Origin: a virus
Length of the DNA stretch: 21,100 nucleotides
Reading direction: 5' to 3' (one strand)
Virus record (IMG/VR): IMGVR_UViG_3300020172_003043
Coordinates: 1-21,100 of that record
Position 1 is the first letter of the stretch. The number at the start of each line of letters is the position of its first letter. This document shows positions 7,090-14,515 of the stretch, piece by piece. The translations under genes and the position numbers were made by a program. The notes under the pieces were generated by a model. That model saw nothing but the letters and a program-made list of their open reading frames with translations, had not been told where the DNA came from and searched no databases.

Positions 7090-8808
7090 TTGTGCGAAAC
7101 TTTCTGAGAAGTCTCCATCACCCATTACTTGGTCAATAATATTCTTTTTCTTTTGTAACATGTTGTATACAATTTTCTCAATTGTATTTTCAAATATCGG
7201 GTAATAAACAATTACGTTTTTCTTTTGTCCATATCTAAATGCTCGGTCTTCCGCTTGACTATGGTGTGCAGGAACAAATGATAAGTCGTTCATAATAACA
7301 ACCTCGGCTGCAGTTAAAGTAATTCCAACACCACCAGCAACAATATTCGATATGAAGATTTTAACTTTATCTTCATTTTGAAATCTGTCCACCGATTGTT
7401 GTCTTTTTTCCTTTGACATTCTACCATCTAATACAACAGAATTCTTTTTGTATTTTTCGTGAATCATATCAAGGGTCATTGTGAAGTTTGTAAAGACAAT
7501 CACCTTTTTACCTTGTTCAATACATTTATCAATCAACTCACATGTGTAGTCAACCTTTTCATGAGCAATAACCTGTCTAACTTTCATTAAACGATTGATT
7601 GTTACCGATAAAGACTCTTTACTTTTGGATTCACTTGTAATCCTCATGAAGTCTTCTAATTCTTCGTCATAATAGGTACTTTTTAGGTCCAAGAAGACGG
7701 GTGCAATGATTTTATCGGGTAAGTCTAAGATATCTGTTTTTAAACGTCTTAAAACGATGTTTTTGGTTCTTTCACGTAGTTCATCCAAGTTAGTTGCACC
7801 ACCCGTGTTCCATATCTTCTTTTTGTTTACCGTAAATTGGTAACCACCACAATATCTTTTAACGTAAGATTGCCAATTCAACGCAATGTTTGAATTTGAA
7901 ATCTTTAATAGGTTATAAAAGTTAATTGGTCTTGATGTCATTGGGGTACCTGTTAATAACCACACTTTTGGTATTTTTTTCAAAAGGTCGTTAATTAACT
8001 TAGTTCTTTGTGCCGTTGTATTTGAAATATAATGGGCCTCATCGATAATCGCCAAATCAAACTTTTCATCAATTATTTGAGTGTTCTTTTGGCTGTCCTC
8101 AGTTTCATCAATTGAATGATAATTCTTAATTATATCATAGTTTATGATATAATAGTCAAATGTTGACCCCCATTTTCTACCCTCAACAATTAGAGATTTT
8201 CTATCAGAATAGTTTTCAATCTCTCTTTGCCAGTTGATTTTTAAAGATGCGGGACAAACAATTAGAATTTTTTTAGCACCACTTTCCAATGACGCAATAA
8301 TGGCGGACGTGGTTTTACCAAGACCCATATCGTCTGCAAGGATAAATCTATCATTTGCTAACAACTTCTCAATTGCCTCTTTTTGGTGAGACAGTGGTGG
8401 TCTTTTGTCATATGGACTATAATCGATAACTCGATTTAATTTTTTTTCTTCTTGAATGATGGAAGATTTAGGAACCCACATTGCGTAGTTTCTTTCATTT
8501 TCCAAAACTCTTCCCCAAATATGGAAAGCTTTCTCACTATCACATAACAATTTTTCACACCATATCTTTTCAGGTCGAGTGGGTAAATGTCGTGACTCTT
8601 GTAGTTTCTCACCAAAATTTGAAGCAATATTGATATACTTTTTTGCAACACGAGGGATTACCTCATGGTACTTCATTGTATATTCTGCTTGAGGTCGAGT
8701 CAATTGGAAGTTCTTAACTTCAACGAACTTGTTTTTCCATTCCAAGAGTTGATTATTAAACCCTTCGTAATTTGTCAATATCTCCCTCGCTTCTATTTCA
8801 GGAATCAT
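7066..8808 (-). CDS. SNF2-family DNA-dependent ATPase/helicase
   Basis: A 580-residue protein with all superfamily-2 motifs of the SNF2 type. These are Walker A DDMGLGKTT (159-167, K165), motif II IIDEAH (254-259), motif III LLTGTPM (284-290), LRRLKTDI (353-360), the second RecA lobe with VIVFTNFTMTL, motif V GGVGITLTA (492-500) and motif VI QAEDRAFRYGQ (518-528). The QAxDRxxRxGQ form is typical of SNF2/SMARCAL1-like translocases rather than T4 UvsW. Residues 1-130 form an unrecognised N-terminal domain. It probably remodels DNA or protein-DNA complexes during replication or recombination. The start at ATG 8808 is preceded by a TATATTTAGAATA element. Its 3' end overlaps the small acidic ORF by 24 nt. 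Confidence 0.93.
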   Translation of the reverse strand: MIPEIEAREILTNYEGFNNQLLEWKNKFVEVKNFQLTRPQAEYTMKYHEVIPRVAKKYINIASNFGEKLQESRHLPTRPEKIWCEKLLCDSEKAFHIWGRVLENERNYAMWVPKSSIIQEEKKLNRVIDYSPYDKRPPLSHQKEAIEKLLANDRFILADDMGLGKTTSAIIASLESGAKKILIVCPASLKINWQREIENYSDRKSLIVEGRKWGSTFDYYIINYDIIKNYHSIDETEDSQKNTQIIDEKFDLAIIDEAHYISNTTAQRTKLINDLLKKIPKVWLLTGTPMTSRPINFYNLLKISNSNIALNWQSYVKRYCGGYQFTVNKKKIWNTGGATNLDELRERTKNIVLRRLKTDILDLPDKIIAPVFLDLKSTYYDEELEDFMRITSESKSKESLSVTINRLMKVRQVIAHEKVDYTCELIDKCIEQGKKVIVFTNFTMTLDMIHEKYKKNSVVLDGRMSKEKRQQSVDRFQNEDKVKIFISNIVAGGVGITLTAAEVVIMNDLSFVPAHHSQAEDRAFRYGQKKNVIVYYPIFENTIEKIVYNMLQKKKNIIDQVMGDGDFSESFAQSILNELI

Positions 8809-8820
8809 AATCTTTGTGTT

Positions 8821-8844
8821 ATTCTAAATATAACGAATTAGAAT
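8821..8844. repeat. Inverted repeat in the divergent SNF2/structural-gene spacer
   Basis: ATTCTAA (8821-8827) and TTAGAAT (8838-8844) form perfect 7-bp arms around a 10-nt spacer. The dyad is centred between two divergent start regions, a usual place for a repressor or activator site. Confidence 0.35.
8825..8832 (-). promoter_or_regulatory. TATATTTA element (weak variant) for the SNF2 gene
   Basis: On the minus strand TATATTTAGAATA lies 16 nt before ATG 8808. It resembles TATTTATAGAATA only loosely and overlaps one arm of a dyad (8821-8844), so it may be a different, regulated promoter class. Confidence 0.25.
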
Positions 8845-8856
8845 CAATAAATGAAC

Positions 8857-8864
8857 TATTTATT
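8857..8864 (+). promoter_or_regulatory. TATTTATT element, 4 nt before the preferred start codon
   Basis: TATTTATT-AAGT-ATG(8869) reproduces the geometry seen at 368 and 1450. The element lies inside the longer reading frame that starts at ATG 8851, and this decides for the later start. Confidence 0.45.
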
Positions 8865-8868
8865 AAGT

Positions 8869-9381
8869 ATGAAGAATAAATTACCAATCACCAGAATTAG
8901 TAAATTTTGGTCACAAACAGATTTTGATTTGAATGTCCAAATTGGACAGGAATATCTTCATGGTGATTTGGGAATGAAATTAGTTTTGTTTCGTGTTGAT
9001 AGACAGAGTACTGACACAGATGAGGTTTACGCTGAGGTTGGTAAAGATGAAATTAAATTCTTACCACCTGTTGAATTTTATGGTTTAGTTAAGGTTGAAG
9101 AACCAAAAAATAATTCTTATAATAAAGGCGTGAATAGATATCTTGAACCGGGTAACATGACCGTTTCAGTTTACATTCAACATTTAGAAAGTTTAGGGGT
9201 TGACGTTAGTTACGGGGACTATATTGGTTATCCCGAATCTGAAGAGAGAATTAGGTATTATACTGTCACAAACAATGGTAAAGTAACGTCCGATAATAAA
9301 CATAGTATGTTTGGTTATAAACCATTCTATAGAACAATAACTTGTGCTCCGGCTCAAGAATCAGAATTTCGTGGAATTTAA
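8869..9381 (+). CDS. Conserved virion protein, probable head-tail joining/completion protein
   Basis: A 170-residue protein, MKNKLPITRISKFWSQTDFD.... An in-frame ATG at 8851 would add six residues, but those codons overlap a TATTTATT element at the standard distance from ATG 8869, so the later start is chosen. The sequence is beta-rich: MKLVLFRVDRQSTDTDEVYA, IKFLPPVEFYGLVKVEEP, MTVSVYIQHLESLGVDVSYG, GYKPFYRTITCAP. I associate this pattern with conserved small structural proteins of T4-like marine phages but cannot name the T4 counterpart. It lies 2 nt before another structural gene and upstream of sheath and tube, which suggests a head-tail interface or tail-completion role. The family assignment is uncertain. 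Confidence 0.55.
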   Translation: MKNKLPITRISKFWSQTDFDLNVQIGQEYLHGDLGMKLVLFRVDRQSTDTDEVYAEVGKDEIKFLPPVEFYGLVKVEEPKNNSYNKGVNRYLEPGNMTVSVYIQHLESLGVDVSYGDYIGYPESEERIRYYTVTNNGKVTSDNKHSMFGYKPFYRTITCAPAQESEFRGI

Positions 9382-9383
9382 TT

Positions 9384-10490
9384 ATGGGATTACCTAAAAG
9401 AAAAAATAACATTAAAGTATACGGTGTGAACACTGGTTCAAACGCTGGTGATATCATTGGTAGAAGAAAAGAATTGTTGGAGAACATTACAAAGTCCGAC
9501 ACATATCTACCCGATTCTATTTTACACGATGACCTTGATTTAGGTATGCTCGATTTTGTTAAGTCGAACTTTAAAGTTATTTCCGATAGTGTACAGATTC
9601 CAATTGTTCCTAAAATATTAACGGTTCAAAGATGGGGTGAGTTCACAAATAATTGGTCATTTTCTGATGAGGATGGAAATATTAAATTACCTTTTATTGC
9701 CGTGGTTCGAAAACCCGACGTTCAATTTGGTACCAATCCCGCAATACAAAGAACAATTCCTGACAGAAGACAATTCTTCTACGCAACGGTTCCAACATGG
9801 GACGGTAACCAAATGGGTGCCGATGTTTATAAAATACCCCAACCAATTGCAGTTGATATTGGATTTGACGTGACTATTGTTTGTACAAAATTTAGGGACA
9901 TTAATAAATTCAATAAAATTGTTTTAGAACATTTCTCATCTCGTCAAGCATATACCACGGTTAAAGGACACTACATTCCAATTGTCTTAGATAGAATTGA
10001 AGATAATACTCCTATGGATACTTTGGATGGAAGAAGATTCTACGTTCAAAACTATTCGTTCACTATGTTAGGTTTCTTAATTGATGATGAGGAGTTTGAA
10101 GTAAAACCGGCAGTTAATAGGTCTTTACTTATGACTGAGGTAGATGTTACTTCACACAAACAAAGTAATCCCACCATAGATTTAACAATCAATTGTAATT
10201 ACAGTGGAGGTTCAATTGTTGCAGATTATACAGTTACTGCGAGTCGTCCTGTGGATAAAACAATACGAATTTCATTTACCGATACATTAAATGTGGTTTC
10301 GGGTTCAACTGTTCAAATCCCTGTAATAATCTTTATTGAACCTAAACAAACTTCGGGGACAATAAATTATGTTATTAATGATAACTATAATAGGTTAAAT
10401 CAACAAAGTAATATAACTGAATTAAACATAAATGTAATTGGTAGAAGTAAGTACGATTATAATCACATAATCAATTCTACATTCGACTAA
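9384..10490 (+). CDS. Putative tail completion/terminator-type protein with a C-terminal beta-sandwich extension
   Basis: A 368-residue protein; ATG 9384 is 2 nt after the previous stop. Residues 1-260 look like a conserved myovirus structural protein: YLPDSILHDDLDLGMLDFV, KILTVQRWGEF, KFRDINKFNKIVLEHFSSRQ, GHYIPIVLDRIED, RRFYVQNYSFTMLGFLIDDE. The middle part (pairing partners, then SSRQAY) is reminiscent of tail-terminator/sheath-terminator proteins such as T4 gp15, and the gene precedes the sheath gene. Residues about 268-355 read like a Calx-beta/Ig-like sandwich: YTVTASRPVDKTIRISFTD, then VQIPVIIFIEPKQTSG. This is an uncommon addition for a completion protein. Its stop overlaps the stop of the convergent small gene at 10487. 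Confidence 0.5.
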   Translation: MGLPKRKNNIKVYGVNTGSNAGDIIGRRKELLENITKSDTYLPDSILHDDLDLGMLDFVKSNFKVISDSVQIPIVPKILTVQRWGEFTNNWSFSDEDGNIKLPFIAVVRKPDVQFGTNPAIQRTIPDRRQFFYATVPTWDGNQMGADVYKIPQPIAVDIGFDVTIVCTKFRDINKFNKIVLEHFSSRQAYTTVKGHYIPIVLDRIEDNTPMDTLDGRRFYVQNYSFTMLGFLIDDEEFEVKPAVNRSLLMTEVDVTSHKQSNPTIDLTINCNYSGGSIVADYTVTASRPVDKTIRISFTDTLNVVSGSTVQIPVIIFIEPKQTSGTINYVINDNYNRLNQQSNITELNINVIGRSKYDYNHIINSTFD

Positions 10491-10663
10491 TCCCCATAGA
10501 TGTCTTTTTTCTTGGGAGTTTCTACGGATTTGTTTTCTTTACAAGTATCCTCAATCCATTTCTGAACAAGTTTGTAAATTTTCAAACCGTTTTTATCACA
10601 ATGTTCTTTTAACATTTTGTGATGTTTTTCACTTACCTTAATGTTTTTCAGGGTATTTTCCAC
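10487..10663 (-). CDS. Short ribbon-helix-helix (CopG/Arc-type) DNA-binding protein
   Basis: A 58-residue protein that starts at GTG 10663: MENTLKNIKVSEKHHKMLKE, then HCDKNGLKIYKLVQKWIEDT, then a charged tail ending KKKDIYGD. The order is a short strand (KNIKVSE), helix, turn with glycine and second helix (KIYKLVQKWIEDTCK), which is the classical ribbon-helix-helix layout; members dimerise and bind DNA through the strand. The start codon is GTG, with a TATTTATC element 6 nt upstream on the minus strand; no ATG start is available. Its TAG stop (10487-10489) overlaps the TAA of the preceding plus-strand gene. It sits divergently upstream of the sheath gene, so it may control its own promoter or nearby tail promoters. 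That role is inference. Confidence 0.72.
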   Translation of the reverse strand: MENTLKNIKVSEKHHKMLKEHCDKNGLKIYKLVQKWIEDTCKENKSVETPKKKDIYGD

Positions 10664-10669
10664 GATAAA

Positions 10670-10677
10670 GATAAATA
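10670..10677 (-). promoter_or_regulatory. TATTTATC element for the ribbon-helix-helix gene
   Basis: On the minus strand TATTTATC-TTTATC-GTG(10663) has the same polarity and near-start spacing as the plus-strand elements, and supports the GTG start. Confidence 0.45.
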
Positions 10678-10734
10678 TTGATACGAAAAGATAAATTAGT
10701 ATCTCTAATGATATTTTTTGAGAAAATCAAGGAA

Positions 10735-10755
10735 ATCTTTGCTAAAAACAAAGAT
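10735..10755 (+). repeat. Hairpin abutting the sheath promoter element
   Basis: ATCTTTG-ctaaaaa-CAAAGAT is a perfect 7-bp inverted repeat with a 7-nt loop. Its last base is the first base of TATTTATT (10755-10762). It could be an operator next to the sheath promoter. With no T-tract it is not a terminator. Confidence 0.3.
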
Positions 10756-10762
10756 ATTTATT
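10755..10762 (+). promoter_or_regulatory. TATTTATT element with A-rich leader for the tail sheath gene
   Basis: TATTTATTGATAAA is followed by an almost G-free, A-rich leader to ATG 10801, 38 nt after the element. The leader has no Shine-Dalgarno sequence. A-rich leaders are known to favour translation in Bacteroidota. Confidence 0.5.
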
Positions 10763-10800
10763 GATAAAGAAATAAAATTAAACAACCAAACAATTAAAAA

Positions 10801-13650
10801 ATGGCAAATTCAAATAGAGTTTTTGTATCTCCTGGTGTTTACACATCAGAAAAAGATTTAACATTCGTAGCACAAAGTGTTGGGGTGAGTACATTGGGGT
10901 TGGTCGGTGAAACCTTAAAAGGTCCCGCTTTCGAACCAATATTAATAACTAGTTTTGACGAATTCAGGTCTTATTTTGGAACAACGTCACCAGCGAAAGA
11001 TGGTAACAACAATCCAAAATATGAATTACCTTACGTTGCTAAAGCTTACCTTCAAGAATCAAATCAACTTTTTGTAACAAGAATCTTAGGTCTTACAGGA
11101 TACAAACCAAACAAAACATTCGCGGTTAAAACAATCGGTGGAGTTCAATTAGGAACTTACAGTGGTTCTACAACAGGTACAACCATTCCAACAGTAACAG
11201 GTGTAACAGGTAGTACACATTACACAATCTTATCAGGTTTAACTGCATATGACGGTACGACATTACCTAACTACCTTGTTTCAAACTATAGTGGTAATAC
11301 TTCAGGTAATAACGGACAATGGTTTGTTATTGGTGAGGTTCCCGCATCTTCAACTTCTGGTTTAACAGGAACTGAGGCAACATCTCCTTTAACAGGTTTA
11401 GATAACGCAACTAATAACAATACTAAAGAATGGTATAATGTTGTAACAAACGCATCACTTACCGAAGTATATTCTTATTTGTTTGTTTACAACAGTGGTA
11501 CAAGTAGATTCGATGTTACACAGTACACATATAACGCAACTCAAAACACCGAATACAACAACCAAGTTGTTTTAGCATTCAGGTCAAGAGGTTCTTATGT
11601 TGGTCAAACATTGACTTATGAAGTAACAGGTAACACTCAATTTGAAATTACAGGTTCAAGTTTGGCAACTAATCCACTTGCAGAATTCACGGTTAATGTA
11701 ACAGGAGCAACAAGTGGTGGTAAAACTTTCACATGTAGTTTAGATAGTAGTTCGTCAAAATATGTAACTAAAGTATTTGGTTCGGATGTTTATGACAAAT
11801 CAAAATCTGATTGTCCAATTTATGTTTATGAATCATACCCTAACTATTTAGCGGAAGCATACAAACAAGGACTTATTAAAGGTTTGAGTTTAACTGAAGT
11901 TTACAATACCGAAGGTACAAGTTTCTTAAACCAATGGGATACCCCAATGGCACCTACAGTTGTTTCTGAAGTAAGAGGTGGTAACGTTACAGATTTATTC
12001 GATGTTATTACAATCTCTGATGGTGAATCTGCGAACACCGAAGTTAAAGTTTCAATTATCAATATTGATGTTGATACAAAAGAATTCGATTTAATTGTAC
12101 GTGATTTTAATGATACCGATGAAAATATCGTTGCTCTTGAGAAATTTACAAGATGTTCAATGAATCCAGAACTTCCGGGTTATGTTGCTAAAAAAGTTGG
12201 TACATCTGATGGTGAATATGAATTACGTTCAAGATACATCATGTTAAGTATGGCGGATAATCACCCAACCGATGCATATCCCGCAGGTTTCAAAGGTTAC
12301 ACAACAAACGCAACTTTTGGTGGTAGTAATGAGTTAGGTTCTGTAATGTACAAAACTAATTTCTACCAAGCAGGAGATACAACAGGTTATTTGGCTGATG
12401 GTACACCAATCCTTTCAACAGGAGATAAAGTAAGAAAAGTTTACTTTGGTTTGGCTAGTCCTACAGGTAGAGTTACTTATGATAATGACCTATTCAAATA
12501 TAAAGGTTCTGCTGCCGCTGGTGCAACTAAAGGTTTCCACCTTTCAACAAACGCATCATCTATCACAGGTACAACATATACAACTACATCATATGACTTA
12601 GAAGGTCAAACAGGCGTTGATAACGTTTTAACAAATATTAGTTACCGTAAATTCACATTCGCTCCGGCAGGTGGTTTCGATGGTTGGGATATCTACAGAA
12701 ACGTAAGAACTTATGGAGATGGTTACATTTTCGGTAAGAAAACTTATGTGAGTGGTAACACCGCAAATGGTGGAGTGTTTAGTACATCAGTTGGAAACAG
12801 TGACTATTACGCATACACTCAAGGTATTGACACATTTGCAAACCCTGAAGCGGTTGATATTAATATCTTCGCAACACCGGGTATCAACTTCTACGACCAC
12901 AGTTCAATCACAGCTTACGCAATTGATATGACCGAAAATGATAGAGCGGATTCATTATATGTAATCGCATCACCAAACTACGGAACTGCAACTGAAGTAA
13001 TTGACGCATTGGACGGAGTTGCAATTGATAGTAACTATTCTGCAACTTACTGGCCTTGGATTCAAATTAGAGACGTGGATAACGCAACTCAATTATATGT
13101 TCCACCAACAGGTGAAGTAGTAAGAAACATTGCGTTGACAGATAACGTATCTTTCCCTTGGTTCGCGGTAGCGGGTTACTCAAGAGGTTTGGTTAAATCA
13201 ATCAAAGCATTTAAAAAATTAACTCTTGATGAAAGAGATGATTTATATAAAGCAAGAATTAACCCGATTGCAACTTTCTCTGATACAGGTACTATCATTT
13301 GGGGTAATAAAACCCTTCAAGTTAGAGAATCTGCACTTGATAGAATCAACGTAAGAAGATTGTTATTAAGAGCAAGAAAACTTATTTCAGCAGTTGCGAT
13401 TAGATTGTTGTTCGAACAAAACGACGAACAAGTTCGTAACGAGTTCTTGAGATTGGTAAATCCTATATTGGATGCAATTAAAAGAGAAAGAGGTCTTTAT
13501 GATTTCCGTGTAACAGTATCAAGTGACCCTGAGGACATTGATGCAAATACATTAAGAGGTAAAATCTACATTAAACCAACTCGTTCACTTGAATTTATCG
13601 ATGTTGAATTCGTAATTACTCCGACAGGAGCATCATTTGACAATATTTAA
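10801..13650 (+). CDS. 18: Contractile tail sheath protein (T4 gp18-like)
   Basis: A 949-residue protein. The N-terminus (VFVSPGVYTSEKDLTFVAQS, then STLGLVGETLKGPAFEPILI) and segment FRSYFGT plus YVAKAYLQESNQLFVTRILG are the hallmark start of myovirus sheath proteins. The C-terminal third (about 700-949) is also canonical: YPPTGEVV-type loop (YVPPTGEVVRNIAL), LTLDERDDLYKARINPIATF, IWGNKTLQ, RINVRRLLLRARKLISAVA and NPILDAIKRERGLYDFRV. T4 gp18 has 659 residues. The extra length lies in the middle (about 110-620), which is rich in Gly, Ser, Thr and Asn and probably forms surface-exposed insertions. It is followed by a strong terminator and, after the array region, by the tube gene. The sheath polymer contracts around the tube on infection. 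Confidence 0.95.
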   Translation: MANSNRVFVSPGVYTSEKDLTFVAQSVGVSTLGLVGETLKGPAFEPILITSFDEFRSYFGTTSPAKDGNNNPKYELPYVAKAYLQESNQLFVTRILGLTGYKPNKTFAVKTIGGVQLGTYSGSTTGTTIPTVTGVTGSTHYTILSGLTAYDGTTLPNYLVSNYSGNTSGNNGQWFVIGEVPASSTSGLTGTEATSPLTGLDNATNNNTKEWYNVVTNASLTEVYSYLFVYNSGTSRFDVTQYTYNATQNTEYNNQVVLAFRSRGSYVGQTLTYEVTGNTQFEITGSSLATNPLAEFTVNVTGATSGGKTFTCSLDSSSSKYVTKVFGSDVYDKSKSDCPIYVYESYPNYLAEAYKQGLIKGLSLTEVYNTEGTSFLNQWDTPMAPTVVSEVRGGNVTDLFDVITISDGESANTEVKVSIINIDVDTKEFDLIVRDFNDTDENIVALEKFTRCSMNPELPGYVAKKVGTSDGEYELRSRYIMLSMADNHPTDAYPAGFKGYTTNATFGGSNELGSVMYKTNFYQAGDTTGYLADGTPILSTGDKVRKVYFGLASPTGRVTYDNDLFKYKGSAAAGATKGFHLSTNASSITGTTYTTTSYDLEGQTGVDNVLTNISYRKFTFAPAGGFDGWDIYRNVRTYGDGYIFGKKTYVSGNTANGGVFSTSVGNSDYYAYTQGIDTFANPEAVDINIFATPGINFYDHSSITAYAIDMTENDRADSLYVIASPNYGTATEVIDALDGVAIDSNYSATYWPWIQIRDVDNATQLYVPPTGEVVRNIALTDNVSFPWFAVAGYSRGLVKSIKAFKKLTLDERDDLYKARINPIATFSDTGTIIWGNKTLQVRESALDRINVRRLLLRARKLISAVAIRLLFEQNDEQVRNEFLRLVNPILDAIKRERGLYDFRVTVSSDPEDIDANTLRGKIYIKPTRSLEFIDVEFVITPTGASFDNI

Positions 13651-13658
13651 TAAAAAAA

Positions 13659-13687
13659 GGGAAGGTGTAAAAACCTTCCCAATTTTT
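13659..13687 (+). terminator. Rho-independent terminator after the sheath gene
   Basis: GGGAAGGT-gtaaaa-ACCTTCCC is a perfect 8-bp GC-rich stem, preceded by an A-run and followed by AATTTTT. It begins 8 nt after the sheath stop codon. Confidence 0.9.
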
Positions 13688-13731
13688 GTTTTATGTTGAA
13701 TAATATAAAAATAAAAGAATTATAAAATTAC

Positions 13732-13822
13732 CCAGTATATATGCTCCAGTATTCTAGTTCTAGTATTTTATTATCTAGTTTTATTAATCTAGTTAATTTA
13801 CTTCTAGTATCTAGTACTAGTA
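13732..13822. repeat. Degenerate 14-15 bp tandem array of CTAGT-headed units
   Basis: C(T/C)AGT words start at 13732, 13746, 13760, 13775, 13789, 13804 and 13817, with spacings of 14, 14, 15, 14, 15 and 13. Extra CTAGT words lie about half a unit away at 13754 and 13811. Seven CTAG tetranucleotides thus fall within 67 bp. Typical units are CCAGTATTCTAGTT, CTAGTTTTATTAAT and CTAGTTAATTTACTT. The block is extremely AT-rich, non-coding, and lies between the sheath terminator and the tube promoter element. It looks like a multi-copy protein-binding region, possibly an iteron-like origin or a transcription enhancer; neither is proven. Confidence 0.75.
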
Positions 13823-13896
13823 TAGAGAAAAAATACGAAATTTTTTTGACATAATCAAGTATTTGGAAAGAAATTTTTATTTTTTTAACAACGACA

Positions 13897-13904
13897 TATT
13901 TATA
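13897..13904 (+). promoter_or_regulatory. TATTTATA element with A-rich leader for the tail tube gene
   Basis: TATTTATAGG lies 43 nt before ATG 13948. The leader after it is almost only A with a few T and C, closely resembling the sheath leader. The spacer 13681-13947 holds no gene; besides this element it contains the CTAGT array. Confidence 0.5.
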
Positions 13905-13947
13905 GGTAACAAAGTAAATAAAAAAAAATTAAAAACAAACAATAGAC

Positions 13948-14436
13948 ATGGCAGATTTATTAATGAAAATGCCGGTTCCTTACGAACCGAAAAGAGTCAA
14001 CCGATTCATCGTTAGATTCCCTTCTTCATTGGGTATCAACGAATGGTATGTTGCATCCGCAGCTAGACCAAGTGCAAAAATTAACTCAGTTGCAATCCCT
14101 TTTATTAACACTTCAACTTATGTTGCTGGTCGTTTTGAATGGAATGAACTTAGAGTAACCTTCAAAGACCCAATAGGTCCTTCAGCATCCCAAGCGTTAA
14201 TGGAATGGTTCCGTTTACACGCGGAATCTGTAACAGGTCGTATGGGTTATGCTGCAGGTTATAAGAAAGATATTGAATTAGAAATGTTAGACCCAACGGG
14301 AGTTGTGGTTGAAAAATGGATTCTTCAAGGTACATTTATCACAGATTTGAACTTTGGTGAATTGGATTATTCAAGAGATGACATCGCAAATATCACCGCG
14401 TCTTTACGTATGGATAGATGTATTCAAGTTTACTAA
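13948..14436 (+). CDS. 19: Tail tube protein (T4 gp19-like)
   Basis: A 162-residue protein, practically the length of T4 gp19 (163). It shows the family pattern: PKRVNRFIVRFPSSLGINEW, YVASAARPSAKINSVAIPF, WNELRVTFKDPIGPSASQAL, WFRLHAESVTGRMGYAAGYK, ELEMLDPTGVVVEKWIL, GTFITDLNFGELDYSRDDIA and a final strand ITASLRMDRC. It polymerises as hexameric rings to form the inner tube, directly under the sheath encoded just upstream. It is flanked by its own promoter-like element and a terminator, so it can be expressed as a single gene at high level, fitting the large copy number needed. Confidence 0.95.
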   Translation: MADLLMKMPVPYEPKRVNRFIVRFPSSLGINEWYVASAARPSAKINSVAIPFINTSTYVAGRFEWNELRVTFKDPIGPSASQALMEWFRLHAESVTGRMGYAAGYKKDIELEMLDPTGVVVEKWILQGTFITDLNFGELDYSRDDIANITASLRMDRCIQVY

Positions 14437-14467
14437 TATTATTATAAAAATAAAATCTGTCAATATG

Positions 14468-14499
14468 AAGGTCTCTCAAAAGGAGACCTTTACTTTTTT
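14468..14499 (+). terminator. Rho-independent terminator after the tube gene
   Basis: AAGGTCTC-tcaaaag-GAGACCTT is an 8-bp stem followed by TACTTTTTT. It lies 31 nt after the tube stop codon. Confidence 0.88.
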
Positions 14500-14515
14500 A
14501 TTTAAATTCTGTAGA

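Noticed and set aside
8436-8651. 71-codon minus-strand frame within the SNF2 gene
   Set aside because: It lies in another frame of a strongly supported gene and has no family features.
7066-8808. Identification of the SNF2 ATPase as T4 UvsW
   Set aside because: Motif VI has the SNF2-type QAxDRxxRxGQ form, and the length and N-terminal domain do not match UvsW.
8851-8868. ATG 8851 as the start of the structural gene
   Set aside because: The six extra codons coincide with a TATTTATT element whose spacing to ATG 8869 equals that at two other genes.
13732-13822. CRISPR array
   Set aside because: The repeat unit is only 14-15 bp and degenerate, with no unique spacers of about 30 bp between identical repeats and no cas genes.
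13846-13851. TTGACA, a sigma70-like -35 box, before the tube gene
   Set aside because: No TATAAT-like -10 box follows at 16-18 nt.
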